From: Leptodactylus fallax
Lineage: Eukaryota > Chordata > Amphibia > Anura > Leptodactylidae
Reading direction: 5' to 3'
Length of the DNA stretch: 64,000 bases
Assembly (NCBI GenBank): GCA_947044405.1
Contig: CAMRHE010000205.1
Span: 310,001-374,000, forward strand
Part shown: positions 11,649-23,786 of the stretch, one piece after another
Layout of the letters: each line of letters opens with the position of its first letter
Numbering within the stretch: the first letter of the stretch is position 1
The notes under the pieces: generated by a model
What the model was told of the DNA's origin: nothing
Databases searched by the model: none
What the model saw: the letters and a program-made list of their open reading frames with translations, nothing else
Program-made: the position numbers and the translations under genes

Positions 11649-11665
11649 TTACTTTGCAGCATTTA

Positions 11666-12979
11666 TTCCATACCTGCCTAAAACCTGCCTCCTTGGTTCT
11701 ATATCTTTAAGACACCTCTTAGGTAGCATAATTCAGAATAGTAAAAGTGTCAAACAGGTTATAAATGTGGCATACAGTTATTTAGTGCAAGACAGAATTC
11801 GGGTGCACTGGCCTTAACAAAGCTGTCCCAATATTAACAACAAAATTGAGAACAACAAGAAAACTTAACATAGATCATTCAATAATAAATAGGTACCATT
11901 TCAGTCTAAAAAGTCTGTAATATTCATAAATGGAGAACAAACCCACACAGTGAAAGTGTTGAGAAAAATCATCTAGACAGCGAGAGAAACAACAGAGAAC
12001 CATGAGAGCCATAAAGCCTCAAATATGTTTCTGGTGTCGGTATGTGATTCATGTAGCATAAGGATAACCCTTCTTTTTATGACTTCAAGAAAAATATAAG
12101 TGGCTTTTCATCTGGAAGCAATATGTATTTTAGAAGACACTGTGTAAAGACAGAGCTTACAGAATGAGTCTTAAGTTTGCACCGAGATATTGCACATATT
12201 ATAGATGGAGACTTTAGTAAAGGTAAACTAATAGCTTTGTTTACCATTGGACCGTCAGCTATCTAGGTATATACACATACCAGAAGCATATTCCTTTATA
12301 TTTATACATTAACTGTAAATTATATGAAGTACAGGGTAAAAAATTAAATACCTATGTAAACATATTCCAAGTGACCATGTTCCCCTCTGCAGTAATCCAA
12401 ATGATACAGAAGCCATGCAGAATGCAGCTTATGGGATCACATGGGTTATGCACAAATTTGGATAGTTCTGGTTTAGCCTTAAAAACACTTATAAGAGTTC
12501 TGTATATTAATATTTATCTTAAGGCTACACATCACAAAAAGTGAGAATACATAAGGTTCCTGTTGTGAACAAATGTAGGTCACATCAGCGACATCAACAT
12601 GCATGAAAAATCATAAAGAGCAGCTGGTTAGGAAATGTACTTATGGGCTACTAGTTACAATAGAGGAATAATATAATTAACATTACAGTTTTTTCAGGCA
12701 AAACAAATTTCTGAAGGCAGGGAAGACGTATAAATAGTGATGCCATCTCCTTCACCCCACCATCCCAGCAGTGGGTTCAAAGTCCTCTCCACAGGCTTTT
12801 AGTTGTGGTGCCCCAGTGATGACAGCAATAGCCCCAATCACTAGTGGTCGTTGCTTATGTCATCACTGGAACTCCAGAATCTCTGCAGCAATGTAACTGA
12901 CTACAGCATGTGGCAGATGATGCCACTGAGTTTTGTTAGTGGACACTAACATCATTGCTGGAGCTCTGGAACTGGAGAC
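11666..12979. other. intron, no feature recognised
   Basis: AT-rich sequence without exon, repeat family or open frame that I can support. The last 250 bases are more GC-rich and lead into the hAT-like element. Confidence 0.4.
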
Positions 12980-13712
12980 TAGTGTTGAGCGAACCTGAAC
13001 TGTATAGTTCGGGTCCGTGCCAAACTTTGTGCATTCGGGTACCTGTCAACGGTGAAGTTCGGGTCCGGGTTTGGCTCATTCCTAAAGCTGATTGATTGAC
13101 TGTTGAGCAACCAATCAACCAGCTTTAACCCCTTCACGTATTGTCATGTACATGTACGTGGGAGAATGTGGGTAGTTACCGCATGCCCACGTACACGTAC
13201 GTGATGGTGATCGAGCATGCTCAGAAGCAGAGTCCGTGTGATCACCATGGGAGCCCAGCTGTATCTGACAGCCAGGCTCCCGCTGCAACAGCGGGGATGG
13301 TGATAGCACCAATCCCCGCTGTTTAACCCTTAAGATTTTTACTGCTATTGACCGTGGCATCTTAGGTGTTTGTCATTGAAACTGAATGCTGCAGGTGGTA
13401 TCGGGAGCTGGTGTTAGCTGTAACTGATAGCGTCTGCATAGGCTGACTTTCTCTATAGACTGCAATACACGTGTATTGCAGTCTATATTGCTGAACCAGC
13501 GATCAGTGTATCGCTGGTTAAGGTCCCATAGTGGGACATCACTAAAAAGTAAAAAAAAAAAAAAAGTTTTACAGCCATTTTTGGGTCACAAAGTTCGGGT
13601 CCCCATTGATTTAAATGGGGTTCCGGTCAAGTTCGGGTACCCGAACCGAACATTTGGGCAAAGTTTGGCGGAATGCGTTGAACCCGAACTTCGACGGGTT
13701 CGCTCAACACTA
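12980..13712. repeat. hAT-like non-autonomous element with nested TTAA-type repeat
   Basis: The termini TAGTGTTGAGCGAACC and GGTTCGCTCAACACTA are near-perfect inverted repeats, and the 8 bases outside (CTGGAGAC and CTGGAGAA) match at seven of eight positions. GTTCGGGTCC-type text is mirrored further inside. The middle (about 13125-13560) is another frog-type repeat beginning TTAACCCCTTCACG, with a CATGTACGTG palindrome, and related to the stretch at 53350-53575. Open frames through it have no recognisable product. Confidence 0.75.
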
Positions 13713-13869
13713 CTGGAGAACAACAAAGTACTAGGTAGTAGTAGTAACTGTTTTTTTTTTTTTTTTTGAGCCCAGAAAACGCTGTGGGGATCACAACCCG
13801 CATAACGCCACAGATGACATAATAAGACTATACTAAAAACATATTTGCACAATATAAATGAAAACTTAC

Positions 13870-14015
13870 TGGGGATTATCACAGCTTCTTGTTCTGTATC
13901 TCACACCTGTGCCACATGTACGCGAGCAAGAACCAAATTTACTCCATTGTCCCCAATTTCCATCTTGCCGAAGAATTTCAGGCGTTAACCAAATGCAGTG
14001 ACCTTTAAAGCAATG
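13870..14015 (-). CDS. adamts2: adamts2 exon F: first thrombospondin type-1 repeat
   Basis: The 146-nt exon starts in phase 0 after ATAAG and stops two bases into a codon at CCCCA before GTAAGT. It reads [37 protein letters not shown] and [15 protein letters not shown] is the tryptophan motif that is C-mannosylated in thrombospondin repeats, and CSRTC fits the CxxS/TC O-fucosylation consensus. [15 protein letters not shown] is one of the best pieces of evidence for ADAMTS2 over ADAMTS3 and ADAMTS14. A nested hAT-like element ends at 13712, only about 160 bp past the donor. Confidence 0.95.
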
Positions 14016-14189
14016 CTTATAGCAAAGGAGAAAAATATATTTCAATAAATAGACAAATATATATAGACAGTATAAAGCTCAAGTATTAAAATACCTGTTT
14101 AATTGCCATTATTAGATGGTTAGATTATTTAGTATTTCACCATACTAAACCTAACCCATACAACCCTAACCCTAACTCATCTGTTACAG

Positions 14190-14440
14190 TTTAATGGATA
14201 AGGCCTCATGCACACGAAGTCTGGGGGTCAGTGAAAACGACACGGTTGACACACAGATTGGTATCTGTGTCATCGGTGGTTTTCATTGACCCATACAGTC
14301 AAATGAATTGACAGAGCTGCAATTATGGACAGATATAGGACCTGCTCCTTAATTTGTGTCTCTTCAATTCGCCTCACGCACACAGCCTCAAAAACTATGG
14401 CTGTGTATATGGGCCCATTGAAATGTATGGAGTGAATGTA
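14190..14440. repeat. interspersed repeat, GGCCTCATGCACACGA type
   Basis: The text AAGGCCTCATGCACACGAAG and the following CCATACAGTCAAATGAATTG belong to a repeat also present in variant form at about 22740-23040, 40776-41160 and 55745-55960 (TAGCACACTGACCCATTC in the last). Boundaries and class are not clear. Confidence 0.5.
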
Positions 14441-14633
14441 AGCCCCTGCTGTATTCTCTAAAGAAAATAACTAAATATTGGCTCTTACTTTTTAAGGCTC
14501 TGCTCACATGATGTTTATTATTTACCTTAGATGCAGATAATGGAAAAATTACCACTATATACAACTATATACCATACAGTTCCTAAAACATTCAAAGGTA
14601 TCCATGTTAACAAAATTTATACTCTGCCATATA

Positions 14634-16198
<1,565 letters not shown>

Positions 16199-16200
16199 TA

Positions 16201-17394
16201 CTATATTTGCAACGGCCAAATGTTTAAAAATACACAGCAGGCTACACTTTCCTACACTGTTGAAATAACTGTATAATAATGATTCTAAATAAGTACTTAT
16301 TCACATTTGCCAAATATACAGACCATATAATCCTTATATTGTAATTTATTGCTCAGATTGTTCATATAAGGGAATATGATGGAAACATTCTGTGTGAACT
16401 AGGTACAGCCTCTGCAATTTTAAAATCTTTATCTTCCCTCTCTCTCCTGCCTGGGTTACCATATAATATATATTTTTACATTATATATATTTATATACAG
16501 TATATATTATATTTACATTGTATTATAAATTCTCATAGGCCACATCAACACAACAATTCCCTCTAGGTTTCCATAACTCTACAGAAAACTAGAAATTGGT
16601 TACCGAATCCCAAAATGTCATTGCAAGAAAAAAAAAAATAAAACTAATACAAATCAAGTAACCCTTTACAAATGCATGCTAGAAAGAGGGACTAGAAGCA
16701 GCAAATCATTTTCTATGTCAAGTATAGGGGCTTCTACAGGTTCCTGTACAGTACATATAGTGGGGTAGATTTACTAAGTAAAAAGCAACAGAATTCTGGT
16801 TTAATTAGTATATCACATTTATTTTGTGTTTAGACACTTTTTCGGTCATGCCTGCCTGACAAGGAGGTGGGGCTTAAAACGTGACAATGTAAGCCAAGAA
16901 TTGCTTCAAAATAGACAGTCTAAAGATGCACCAGAATTTATCATCCAGCATATGAACATAATCATAGGTATCTACAATGTAGGCCATTGCATATAGGTGC
17001 ATATATCTGCTAATGGCAAGGGGACAACTACTGTGCCCATACTATCAGCACACTGTGATAATACAGCTCGGTGCAGAATGTAGTCGCTCCACATACTGTT
17101 TCATTACAGTCTAGTAAGTATCATTACAGGCCCTTTATTACTGTGCATCTATTACAGGCTGCCATAGGTTGTCTGTAATAAAAATCAATGGATTTTACAA
17201 TATATTGTATGGGTGATCATACCCCCTAGGCTTCAAGTCCCCTAGGGGGTCTAAAAAGAAAAAAAATCAAAAGCAGCCCTAGATCACATATAAAAATAAA
17301 AACAAACAAACACATTAGGTATCCCCATGTCTGAAAACACACAAATTAAAAAACATAAAAATATTTATCGCATACACTGAATGCTGTAGACAAA
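16201..17394. other. intron, no feature recognised
   Basis: AT-rich sequence with a TATATAT-rich patch near 16460-16515. No exon or bounded repeat is supported. Confidence 0.4.
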
Positions 17395-17588
17395 AAAGGG
17401 ACCGCTGAGGCTAGTCAGTGGCTTCAGTGGAACTTATGAAGAGACCCGTGAGAAGACACCAGAGCAGAGGTACTGGACTGTGCTCGGAGGACGCCGGAGC
17501 ACCGGGGACAGGTATGATTTTTTTATTATTTTTTTTTCACCTCCCTGGCATATTTAAAAAAAAATAAATAAATGCCTGGACAACCTCT
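17395..17588. repeat. TTAA-type MITE, one end
   Basis: The right end reads GCCTGGACAACCTC followed by TTTAA, the complement of the AGGGGTTGTCC terminus at 911 and 28705. The interior AGAAGACACCAGAGCAGAGG and GACAGGTATGA repeats text of those copies. The left end is not identifiable. Confidence 0.5.
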
Positions 17589-17592
17589 TTAA

Positions 17593-17858
17593 GCTAGGTT
17601 CACACTAGCGTTTGGGTCTCCATCATTTGGGTCTGCATGAGACATAAAAGATGCATGCCCTGTCTGCTTAAAAAGCAGTTACCAGGGAAACTCGCAGACC
17701 CCACAGACTATTAATGGGGTCTGCCAAGTTTCTGTCTGGTTTCCACTGGTTTTATACTGAAACCAACAGAGAGAAAAATCCTCCTTGCAGGACTTTTCTC
17801 TCCGCCGATTTTGAACAGATTTTGTGGCAGATTCTCCTATGCAGGTGTGAATCCAGCC
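17593..17858. repeat. Harbinger-like MITE
   Basis: The copy begins GCTAGGTTCACACTAGCG and ends GTGAATCCAGCC, flanked by TAA on the left and TTA on the right. The interior has GGACTTTTCTCTCCGCC, as in the copies at 11398 and 21721. Confidence 0.65.
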
Positions 17859-17924
17859 TTATCTAGGAACTACTCTAATATTTACTGCTTTAGCTATTTA
17901 CTTCTAATATTAATGGTTTTGCTT

Positions 17925-18066
17925 TACATACCATACAACACTATATTCCTATGCCCTTTTGTGTATAAATAAGTGACTCGGATATTGTGTTATACCATGC
18001 CATGCCAGACAGAGAGACCTAAGGAGTCTCAAAGCTTTGCTATTTGTCATGTCTTTTCAGTTAGCC
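17925..18066 (+). mobile_element. Penelope-like element 3' fragment
   Basis: The run AGAGAGACCTAAGGAGTCTC is an imperfect stem followed by AAAGC and later TCAGTTAGCC. This layout matches the 3' region of Neptune-type Penelope elements as I recall it (CTGATGA, a GAGAC stem, GAAAGCTTG). It also matches the minus-strand copy at about 29405-29580, which shares the TATACACAAAGG text. The core is degenerate. Confidence 0.5.
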
Positions 18067-19033
18067 TTTAGTTTCAAAAATATTTATTGAGATATTGCAA
18101 TAATATGAAACACAGCAAGCAAGAAGACAATCGTAGAATAATACAAAAATGTATAACAATACAAGTATAAAACATGAAAACTGCTAAACAGCTGGAGTTG
18201 GCAGACTCAGGCAGTAAAGTAGCGAGGTAACAAACATGGGAGAAATATTTCAGTTTTAGCCTTTAAAAGGTAACAACCAAAAACTCACAGGCAGCCAAAA
18301 TGAATTTAAGGGCATTTCAGAAAACCAAACATTTATCATACATACATATATTCCAAATAATAGGTTTCTAGAAGATAAAACACTATGGGTGGTTGCACAT
18401 TGTGTTTTGCAGTGTCTGAAAAACACATCTATAGGTGTCCTTTTGGCCTCTTTGTTCTTTTTTTTCCCATTTACAATGTGAGCTCGTATAGCGGCATCTA
18501 TCATATTTCTGGAAATCTTAGCACAGTGAGAAAGCATCAGAAACCATCCCCTGTTCATTTTCTGAGTTTATCTAGCTTTTCGTTCTGGGAAATACCTTCA
18601 GAATCTTATTTTCTCCATTTCTATTATGTCCATGATTTTTTTAAACCCCATGTAGTCACTTAGTGTACCCTTAAAACTACTCACGGGCTTTTCTGGAAAC
18701 TGGATTTGGAAAAGTAGGAACAGTCTGATGTGCAGATGAAACATTTCCCCTTCACATAGGAGGTATTCATCATTCCCTCTACACCAGTTTTCTGGCACAG
18801 AGGGATGATATTAAAGTCCATGTTTTCACAAGGTCCTTTCTTGTGCAAAATGTGTGCCACAAGCCGAAGCCTATTCCTAAATCTCCCATTCCTGTGTCAG
18901 CCAGAGCCTTTACTACGACTACGATACTCCAGTTTTAATAAATTTGTCCCATTATGTTACCTACAAGAGGGGAGATTTATTGCTGACCAGTACTTATACT
19001 TATCAGTACAAGTCGTTTAGTGATACATAAGTA
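18067..19033. other. intron, no feature recognised
   Basis: No exon, bounded repeat or convincing open frame is visible. The longest frames (18385-18663 and 18256-18558) lack any family motif. Confidence 0.4.
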
Positions 19034-20600
19034 CAGTCATGGCCAAAAGTTTTGAGAATGATACAAATATTAATTTTTACAAAGTCTACTGCTTCAGTTT
19101 TTCTAATGGCAATTTGCATATACTCCAGAATGTTATAAAGAGTGATCAGCTTAACAGCAATTACTTGCAAAGTCAATATTTGCCTAGAAAATGAACTTTA
19201 TCCCCCAAAACACATTTCAACATCATTGCAGCCCTGCCTTAAAAGGACCACCTAACATCGTTTCAGTGATTGCTCCATTAACACAGGTGTGGGTGTTGAT
19301 GAGGACAGGGCTGGAGATCAATCTGTCATGATTAAGTAAGAATGACACCACTGGACACTTTAAAAGGAGGCTGGTGCTTGCCATCATTGTTTCTCTTCTG
19401 TTAACCATGGTTATCTCTAAAGAAACACGTGCAGTCATCATTGCACTGCACAAAAATGGCCTAACTGGGAAGAGTATTGCAGCTAGAAAGATTGCACCTC
19501 AGTCAACAATCTATCGCATCATCAAGAACTTCAAGGAGAGAGGTTCCATTGGTGCCAAAAAGGCTCCAGGGCGCCCAAGAAAGACCAGCAAGCGGCAGGA
19601 CCGTCTCTTAAAAGTGTTTCAGCTGCGGGATCGGGCTACCAGCAGTGCAGAGCTTGCTGAGGAATGGCAGCAGGCAGGTGTGAGTGCATCTGCACGCACT
19701 GTGAGGCGGAGACTCTTGGAGCAAGGCCTGGTCTCAAGGAGGGCAGCAAAGAAGCCACTTCTCTCCAGAAAAAACATCAGGGACAGACTGATATTCTGCA
19801 AAAGGTACAGGGAGTGGACTGCTGAGGACTGGGGTAAAGTCAATTTCTCTGATGAATCCCCTTTTCGATTGTTTGGAACATCTGGAAAACAGCTTATTCA
19901 GAGAAGAAGAGGTGAGCGCTACCACCAGTCTTGTCTCATGCCAACTGTAAAGCATCCTGAAACCATTCATGTGTGGGGTTGCTTCTCAGCCAAGGGAATC
20001 GGCTCTCTCACAGTCTTGCCTAAAAACACAGCCATGAATAAAGAATGGTACCAGAATGTCCTCCAACAGCAACTTCTCCCAACCGTCCAAGAGCAGTTTG
20101 GCGCTCAACAATGCCTTTTCCAGCATGATGGAGCACCTTGCCATAAAGCAAAGGTGATAACTAAATGGCTCAGGGAACAAAACATAGAGATTTTGGGTCC
20201 ATGGCCTGGAAACTCCCCAGATCTTAATCCCATTGAGAACTTGTGGTCAATCATCAAGAGACGGGTGGACAAACAAAAACCAACAAATTCAGACAAAATT
20301 AAAGCATTGATTCTGCAAGAATGGACTGCTATCAGTCAGGATTTGGTCCAGAAGTTACTGGAGAGCATGCCAGGGAGAATTGCAGAGGTCCTGAAGAAGA
20401 AGGGTCAACACTGCAACTATTGACTTGCTGCATTAACTCATTCTAACTGTCAATATAAGCTTCTGTTACTCATAATATGAATGCAATTATATTTCTGTAT
20501 GTGATAAAAACATCTGACAAACACACATAAAAACCAGAGGGCAGCAGATCATGTGAAAATATAATATTTGTGTCATTCTCAAAACTTTTGGCCATGACTG
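19034..20600 (+). mobile_element. Tc1/mariner element with intact transposase (DD35E)
   Basis: The element of 1567 bp starts CAGTCATGGCCAAAAGTTTT and ends with its reverse complement; TA flanks both ends (19032-19033 and 20601-20602). The outer 30 or so bases of the termini are nearly identical, while the inner parts diverge. A further matching motif lies inside each arm (CAAAGTCAATATTTGC on the left, CAAGTCAATAGTTGCAG in reverse on the right), so the repeats look like the IR/DR type with two binding sites per end. It lies in the intron between exons E and F, antisense to adamts2. Confidence 0.95.
19407..20423 (+). CDS. intact Tc1/mariner transposase, 338 aa
   Basis: The first ATG, in an AACCATGG context, gives MVISKETRAVIIALHKNG; an upstream in-frame GTG at 19374 extends the frame but is not a eukaryotic start. 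A first helix-turn-helix occupies about residues 5-45, followed by the GRPR hook at 55-58 and a second helix-turn-helix up to about 115. The catalytic triad is D149 (NFSDESPF), D241 (QHDGAPCH) and E277 (DLNPIENLW). There are 35 residues between the last two, rather than the 34 of classical Tc1. No stop or frameshift interrupts it, and its length is normal for the superfamily. The protein would cut and paste the element at TA sites. Whether it is active cannot be read from sequence. Confidence 0.95.
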   Translation: MVISKETRAVIIALHKNGLTGKSIAARKIAPQSTIYRIIKNFKERGSIGAKKAPGRPRKTSKRQDRLLKVFQLRDRATSSAELAEEWQQAGVSASARTVRRRLLEQGLVSRRAAKKPLLSRKNIRDRLIFCKRYREWTAEDWGKVNFSDESPFRLFGTSGKQLIQRRRGERYHQSCLMPTVKHPETIHVWGCFSAKGIGSLTVLPKNTAMNKEWYQNVLQQQLLPTVQEQFGAQQCLFQHDGAPCHKAKVITKWLREQNIEILGPWPGNSPDLNPIENLWSIIKRRVDKQKPTNSDKIKALILQEWTAISQDLVQKLLESMPGRIAEVLKKKGQHCNY

Positions 20601-20684
20601 TAGTAAGTCTCAATATACTATTACTATACAGCAGTACTACACTAGTACAATACGGTGTGCAGAGGAAGTTGTAGGTTTTTCTTA

Positions 20685-21039
20685 CCTTTAAAGATAACGC
20701 CCCACATTGCAAAAACACAGCGTTTCTGCTGCTGCAAAAAGCGCTGTGTTTTACGGTACCTGCAAAGTGGATGGGCTAATCCCATCCACACATTGCAGAA
20801 AAAAATCTGCAGCGGAAAAGTTGCGTTTTCAAAAACACCTGCGTTTTTGAAAATTGCAGCATGTCAATTATACCTGTGTAAATGCTGGTGTTTTCTTTAT
20901 AGGTATAATAGGGGCAGAAAGTCCGCAGGGAAAAACTCTGCGAAAATGCAATGAAAAAAAGGTACAAATAAAAAAGTGATGCGTTTCTGACGCATTTTTT
21001 TTTCGCTGCGTTATGCTACATGGGGTCTTAGCCTAAAGG
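20685..21039. repeat. MITE, CCCCACATTGC-ended
   Basis: The left end CTTTAAAGATAACGCCCCAC and the right end CATGGGGTCTTAGCCTAAAG are imperfect inverted repeats. Internal mirrored pieces (GCAGCATGTCAATTATACC) recur in the partial copies at 24300-24627, 25838-26031 and 52725-52785. Frames such as 20655-20954 simply run through it. Confidence 0.65.
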
Positions 21040-21720
21040 AGTTAGCCTAGGACCCTCACAGATCACCTGTTCTCCACACAGTGTATAGAGCTGGAAGCAG
21101 ATGGCTCAATATACTGTGTAGTAGGCTGGTTATGCTATTTCTATTGAACTCCCATTCAAATGAATGTCAGCTCAGCTACAATAGCACAGCAATCTTGTAT
21201 TAATAACATATTCTAAGGCTAGATCATTAGTTCTAGGTTTTTGTGTTAGCTGTTGTATTCAGTCTATAGGACAATTGTTAAAACCTGCTCATGAGGTCCA
21301 TGCAACAAGCATATTTTGCGTGATGGTCATATCATATTTGATATTTTTTACATTGGATTGTTTTCTGACTATGTTTTCTCATCACGGCATACCCGGACTT
21401 GTAACTGAGCTCCTGTTATGGAAGAACTTTGCCAGCCCAGATGTGTATGAGTACTGTCTTATCAATACTATGTGCAAACCATCAACAGTTCTACTGGATT
21501 CCATTGCAACAACAGCCCTGAATCAAATCCTAAGGTCACGTAGTGAGTTTACCTTCTGTCCAGAAGCATGCCAGATACATTTTAATATGAAAAAAATGCC
21601 ATTTAACTTATACAATGAAACCTTTTTGACCACCCATTCAAAAGTGGTCTTTTAGGGGGATGATCTTCTCAAAGAATATGGAAATCTGAAAATACATCAC
21701 AATAAATGTGGTCTCTCTAA
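21040..21720. other. intron, no feature recognised
   Basis: A frame at 21275-21655 opens MLKPAHEVHATSIFCVMV and runs 126 codons. It has no family motif that I know and no splice structure, and I do not call it a gene. Confidence 0.35.
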
Positions 21721-21952
21721 GGCTAGGTTCACAACTCGTCTTGGTGAGCACTCGGGGATTCCGTTCCCCATTCTGCTTTAAAAATGCGGAGAGAAAAGTC
21801 CCACAAGCAGGACCTTTCTGTCTGCATTTTTCGGACGGAAACCTGGCAGACCCCATTATAGTCTATGAGGACCGCTGGTTTCTTGGGTAACCACTTTTTA
21901 AGTGGATTGGGTTTCCAAGAATGGAAACCCAAGTGCAGATGTAAACCTAGAG
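21721..21952. repeat. Harbinger-like MITE
   Basis: The copy reads GGCTAGGTTCACAACTCG at the left and GATGTAAACCTAGAG at the right, with TAA directly outside both ends (21718-21720 and 21953-21955), a clean three-base target duplication. Confidence 0.75.
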
Positions 21953-22483
21953 TAAGGGGATGGTCTTCTTAAAGAGGTGGTGTTTTTGAGAGGTTTCACT
22001 ATACCTAAATGAATTGGTAAACTAAATTTTATTTTATTTAGTCTTTTGCCCTTTTATAGTAATAACTACATCTTTTATTCTAATTACTGTTTATTTTACA
22101 ACAAGCTATATGTTTGTTTCTTTTAACAAAAGAAAAGTAGGGAAATACTACAATACCAGAGGCAAATACAAAAAAATGAAAGCCAATAGAAAACGCTCAA
22201 TAGTTGCAATAGATGGAGTAGATATTAAATGTACCCTGTGATGAAAAATGGGCCGTGTAGGAATATTGATGCTCCCTGATCGCCATGGCAACTGGGGCTA
22301 TCCATATTGCTTATGGTGGCTGATACTGGCCAAGACTGTTACCACTCCCTTTGTGTTCTAATGGTCCGGTAATCCCTTCAATGGGTACAATTATAAAGTA
22401 GGGATTACTAGGTTTAGAACTCATGCTAGTCAGGTTACGGGGTAAAATATCACTATTATCAGCAAAATAGTGTCGCCAATTGA

Positions 22484-22730
22484 GGCTAGGTTCACATCTG
22501 TGTCAGACTCTCCATTTGGCAATTCCGCCTAAAAGTCCTACAAGCCCAACTTTTCAGCGGACGATTTTAGTTAAAAAGAACAAAGGTCTAACATACAATG
22601 GACCCCATTATAATCAATCGGATACCTCGGGCTCCGTTGGCATCTGCTATTTTAGCAGCCGGTTTGTCCATTCTTCTGGTCCTTTGGCGAACCAGAAGAA
22701 TGGCCATCTGGTACTAGTGTGAATTTAGTG
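22484..22730. repeat. Harbinger-like MITE
   Basis: The ends GGCTAGGTTCACATCTG and GTGTGAATTTAGTG are inverted. The flanks are TGA on the left and TAA on the right, consistent with a mutated TAA duplication. Confidence 0.65.
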
Positions 22731-22737
22731 TAACAAG

Positions 22738-23040
22738 CTATATGTCAGCCTTGTTGACCAAGGCAGGGCAGAGCTTTGGCTGTGTGCAGCAGCTGGACCA
22801 TGTGTTCTTACCCTTATGCTCCATGTACATGACCATGTGCTCTGTCAGTGTGCTAGCTATGCTTTTAACACTGACCCATTGATCCCTATGGCCATATACA
22901 CATGCCTAAGTATTATCATTATAAGCCCAGGTAAAAACTCAGGACATGTTCTATACCTGTCCATTTTGCAGCCCAGGCTCACTGACAGCAGTGAATGGGG
23001 CCATGGAGGCGCGGACAGCGCACAGATGTCATCCATCTAA
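22738..23040. repeat. interspersed repeat, CATGTACATGACCATGTG type
   Basis: The stretch shares TAGC.ATGCTTTTAACACTGAC, CCCTATGGCC and GGGCCATGGAGG with the copies at 40776-41160 and 55745-55960 (tenfold-spaced CCAT..AC text around a GACCATG palindrome). The class is not known to me. The 74-codon frame in it is a by-product. Confidence 0.5.
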
Positions 23041-23786
23041 CCCTTAGAAATAACATAATGAAAATTAGATAATCATTGTGTCATCACGACATTTTACATG
23101 TAACCTATACATTTACATCTGGAAAGCTATCTGCTGCTGAATCTATTTTCTGGAAAATATGACAGAAAACTCTAAACAACACAATAAATTAGAACTAATA
23201 GATACCTCTTGGAGAACAGTGACGTCAATCATTAGAAATGCAAAGAGAATAATGCACAGCTGTCACCAATGTATCTGGCCTGAAATATTCAGTTACTGTA
23301 CAAGAACACTAGTATCAGACTTGCAATGGTAGAAACTGTGCAAAGCAACAACTGCTGCACAGATGCTTCATAGGTCACTGCTTTAGAAGAGAGAGTAAAC
23401 AGGAAGCTGCAAAAGCCTTTGCTAAAAACAACTCACATGACATCTAAAATACAGAAGCTTTATCACCATAACAATGCAATGGGAAAACCTAAAAAATACA
23501 CGCCATCAAAAGCATCTTCATAAAAAGGCTTAGATTGCGAGAGAGACTTGAAATGAATGCAACAAATCAATCAGACATCCTAGATAGAAAATCTGCAGAT
23601 GTATAAAGGGTATTATCCTTTAGGTTGCACAGAAGTATGCAGACACGAGTCAAAAACAAGCTAGAGCATATTTACAGGTGGCAGACTTGCTTCAGAAATG
23701 TATATTCCCTCATCTCGTTGGGATTATTTTGGACACAAGCACACGGATTTCTGCAGACTCAATTCAGATGAATAAGACAGTCACAG

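Larger units (their letters stand above)
10745..11665 (-). mobile_element. deleted Tc1-like element carrying two nested insertions
   Basis: Inverted arms of about 90 bp (10755-10860 and 11300-11390, both with TGACAAAAATAAA, AACACTTTCTAT-like and GTTCATTCCTTTAAT text) flank a short internal piece. On the plus strand that piece resembles the C-terminus of a Tc1 transposase (SVWDYMK, LQDVWKNLPATFFQKRF, RRIVAIFKAKGGHT). An L2-like 3' end (11123-11289) and a Harbinger-like MITE (11398-11648) are inserted in it; the right terminus resumes after the MITE as TTACTTTGCAGCATTTATTC, mirroring the left end. The strand assignment of the original element is uncertain. Confidence 0.7.

Noticed and set aside
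14150..14180. Telomere-like CCTAACCC / CCCTAACCCTAAC text
   Set aside because: Only two or three irregular units are present, far too few for an interstitial telomeric array.
21275..21655. 126-codon open frame as a new gene
   Set aside because: No family motif, no splice structure and no conserved neighbour support it; frames of this size are expected by chance in AT-rich sequence of this length.
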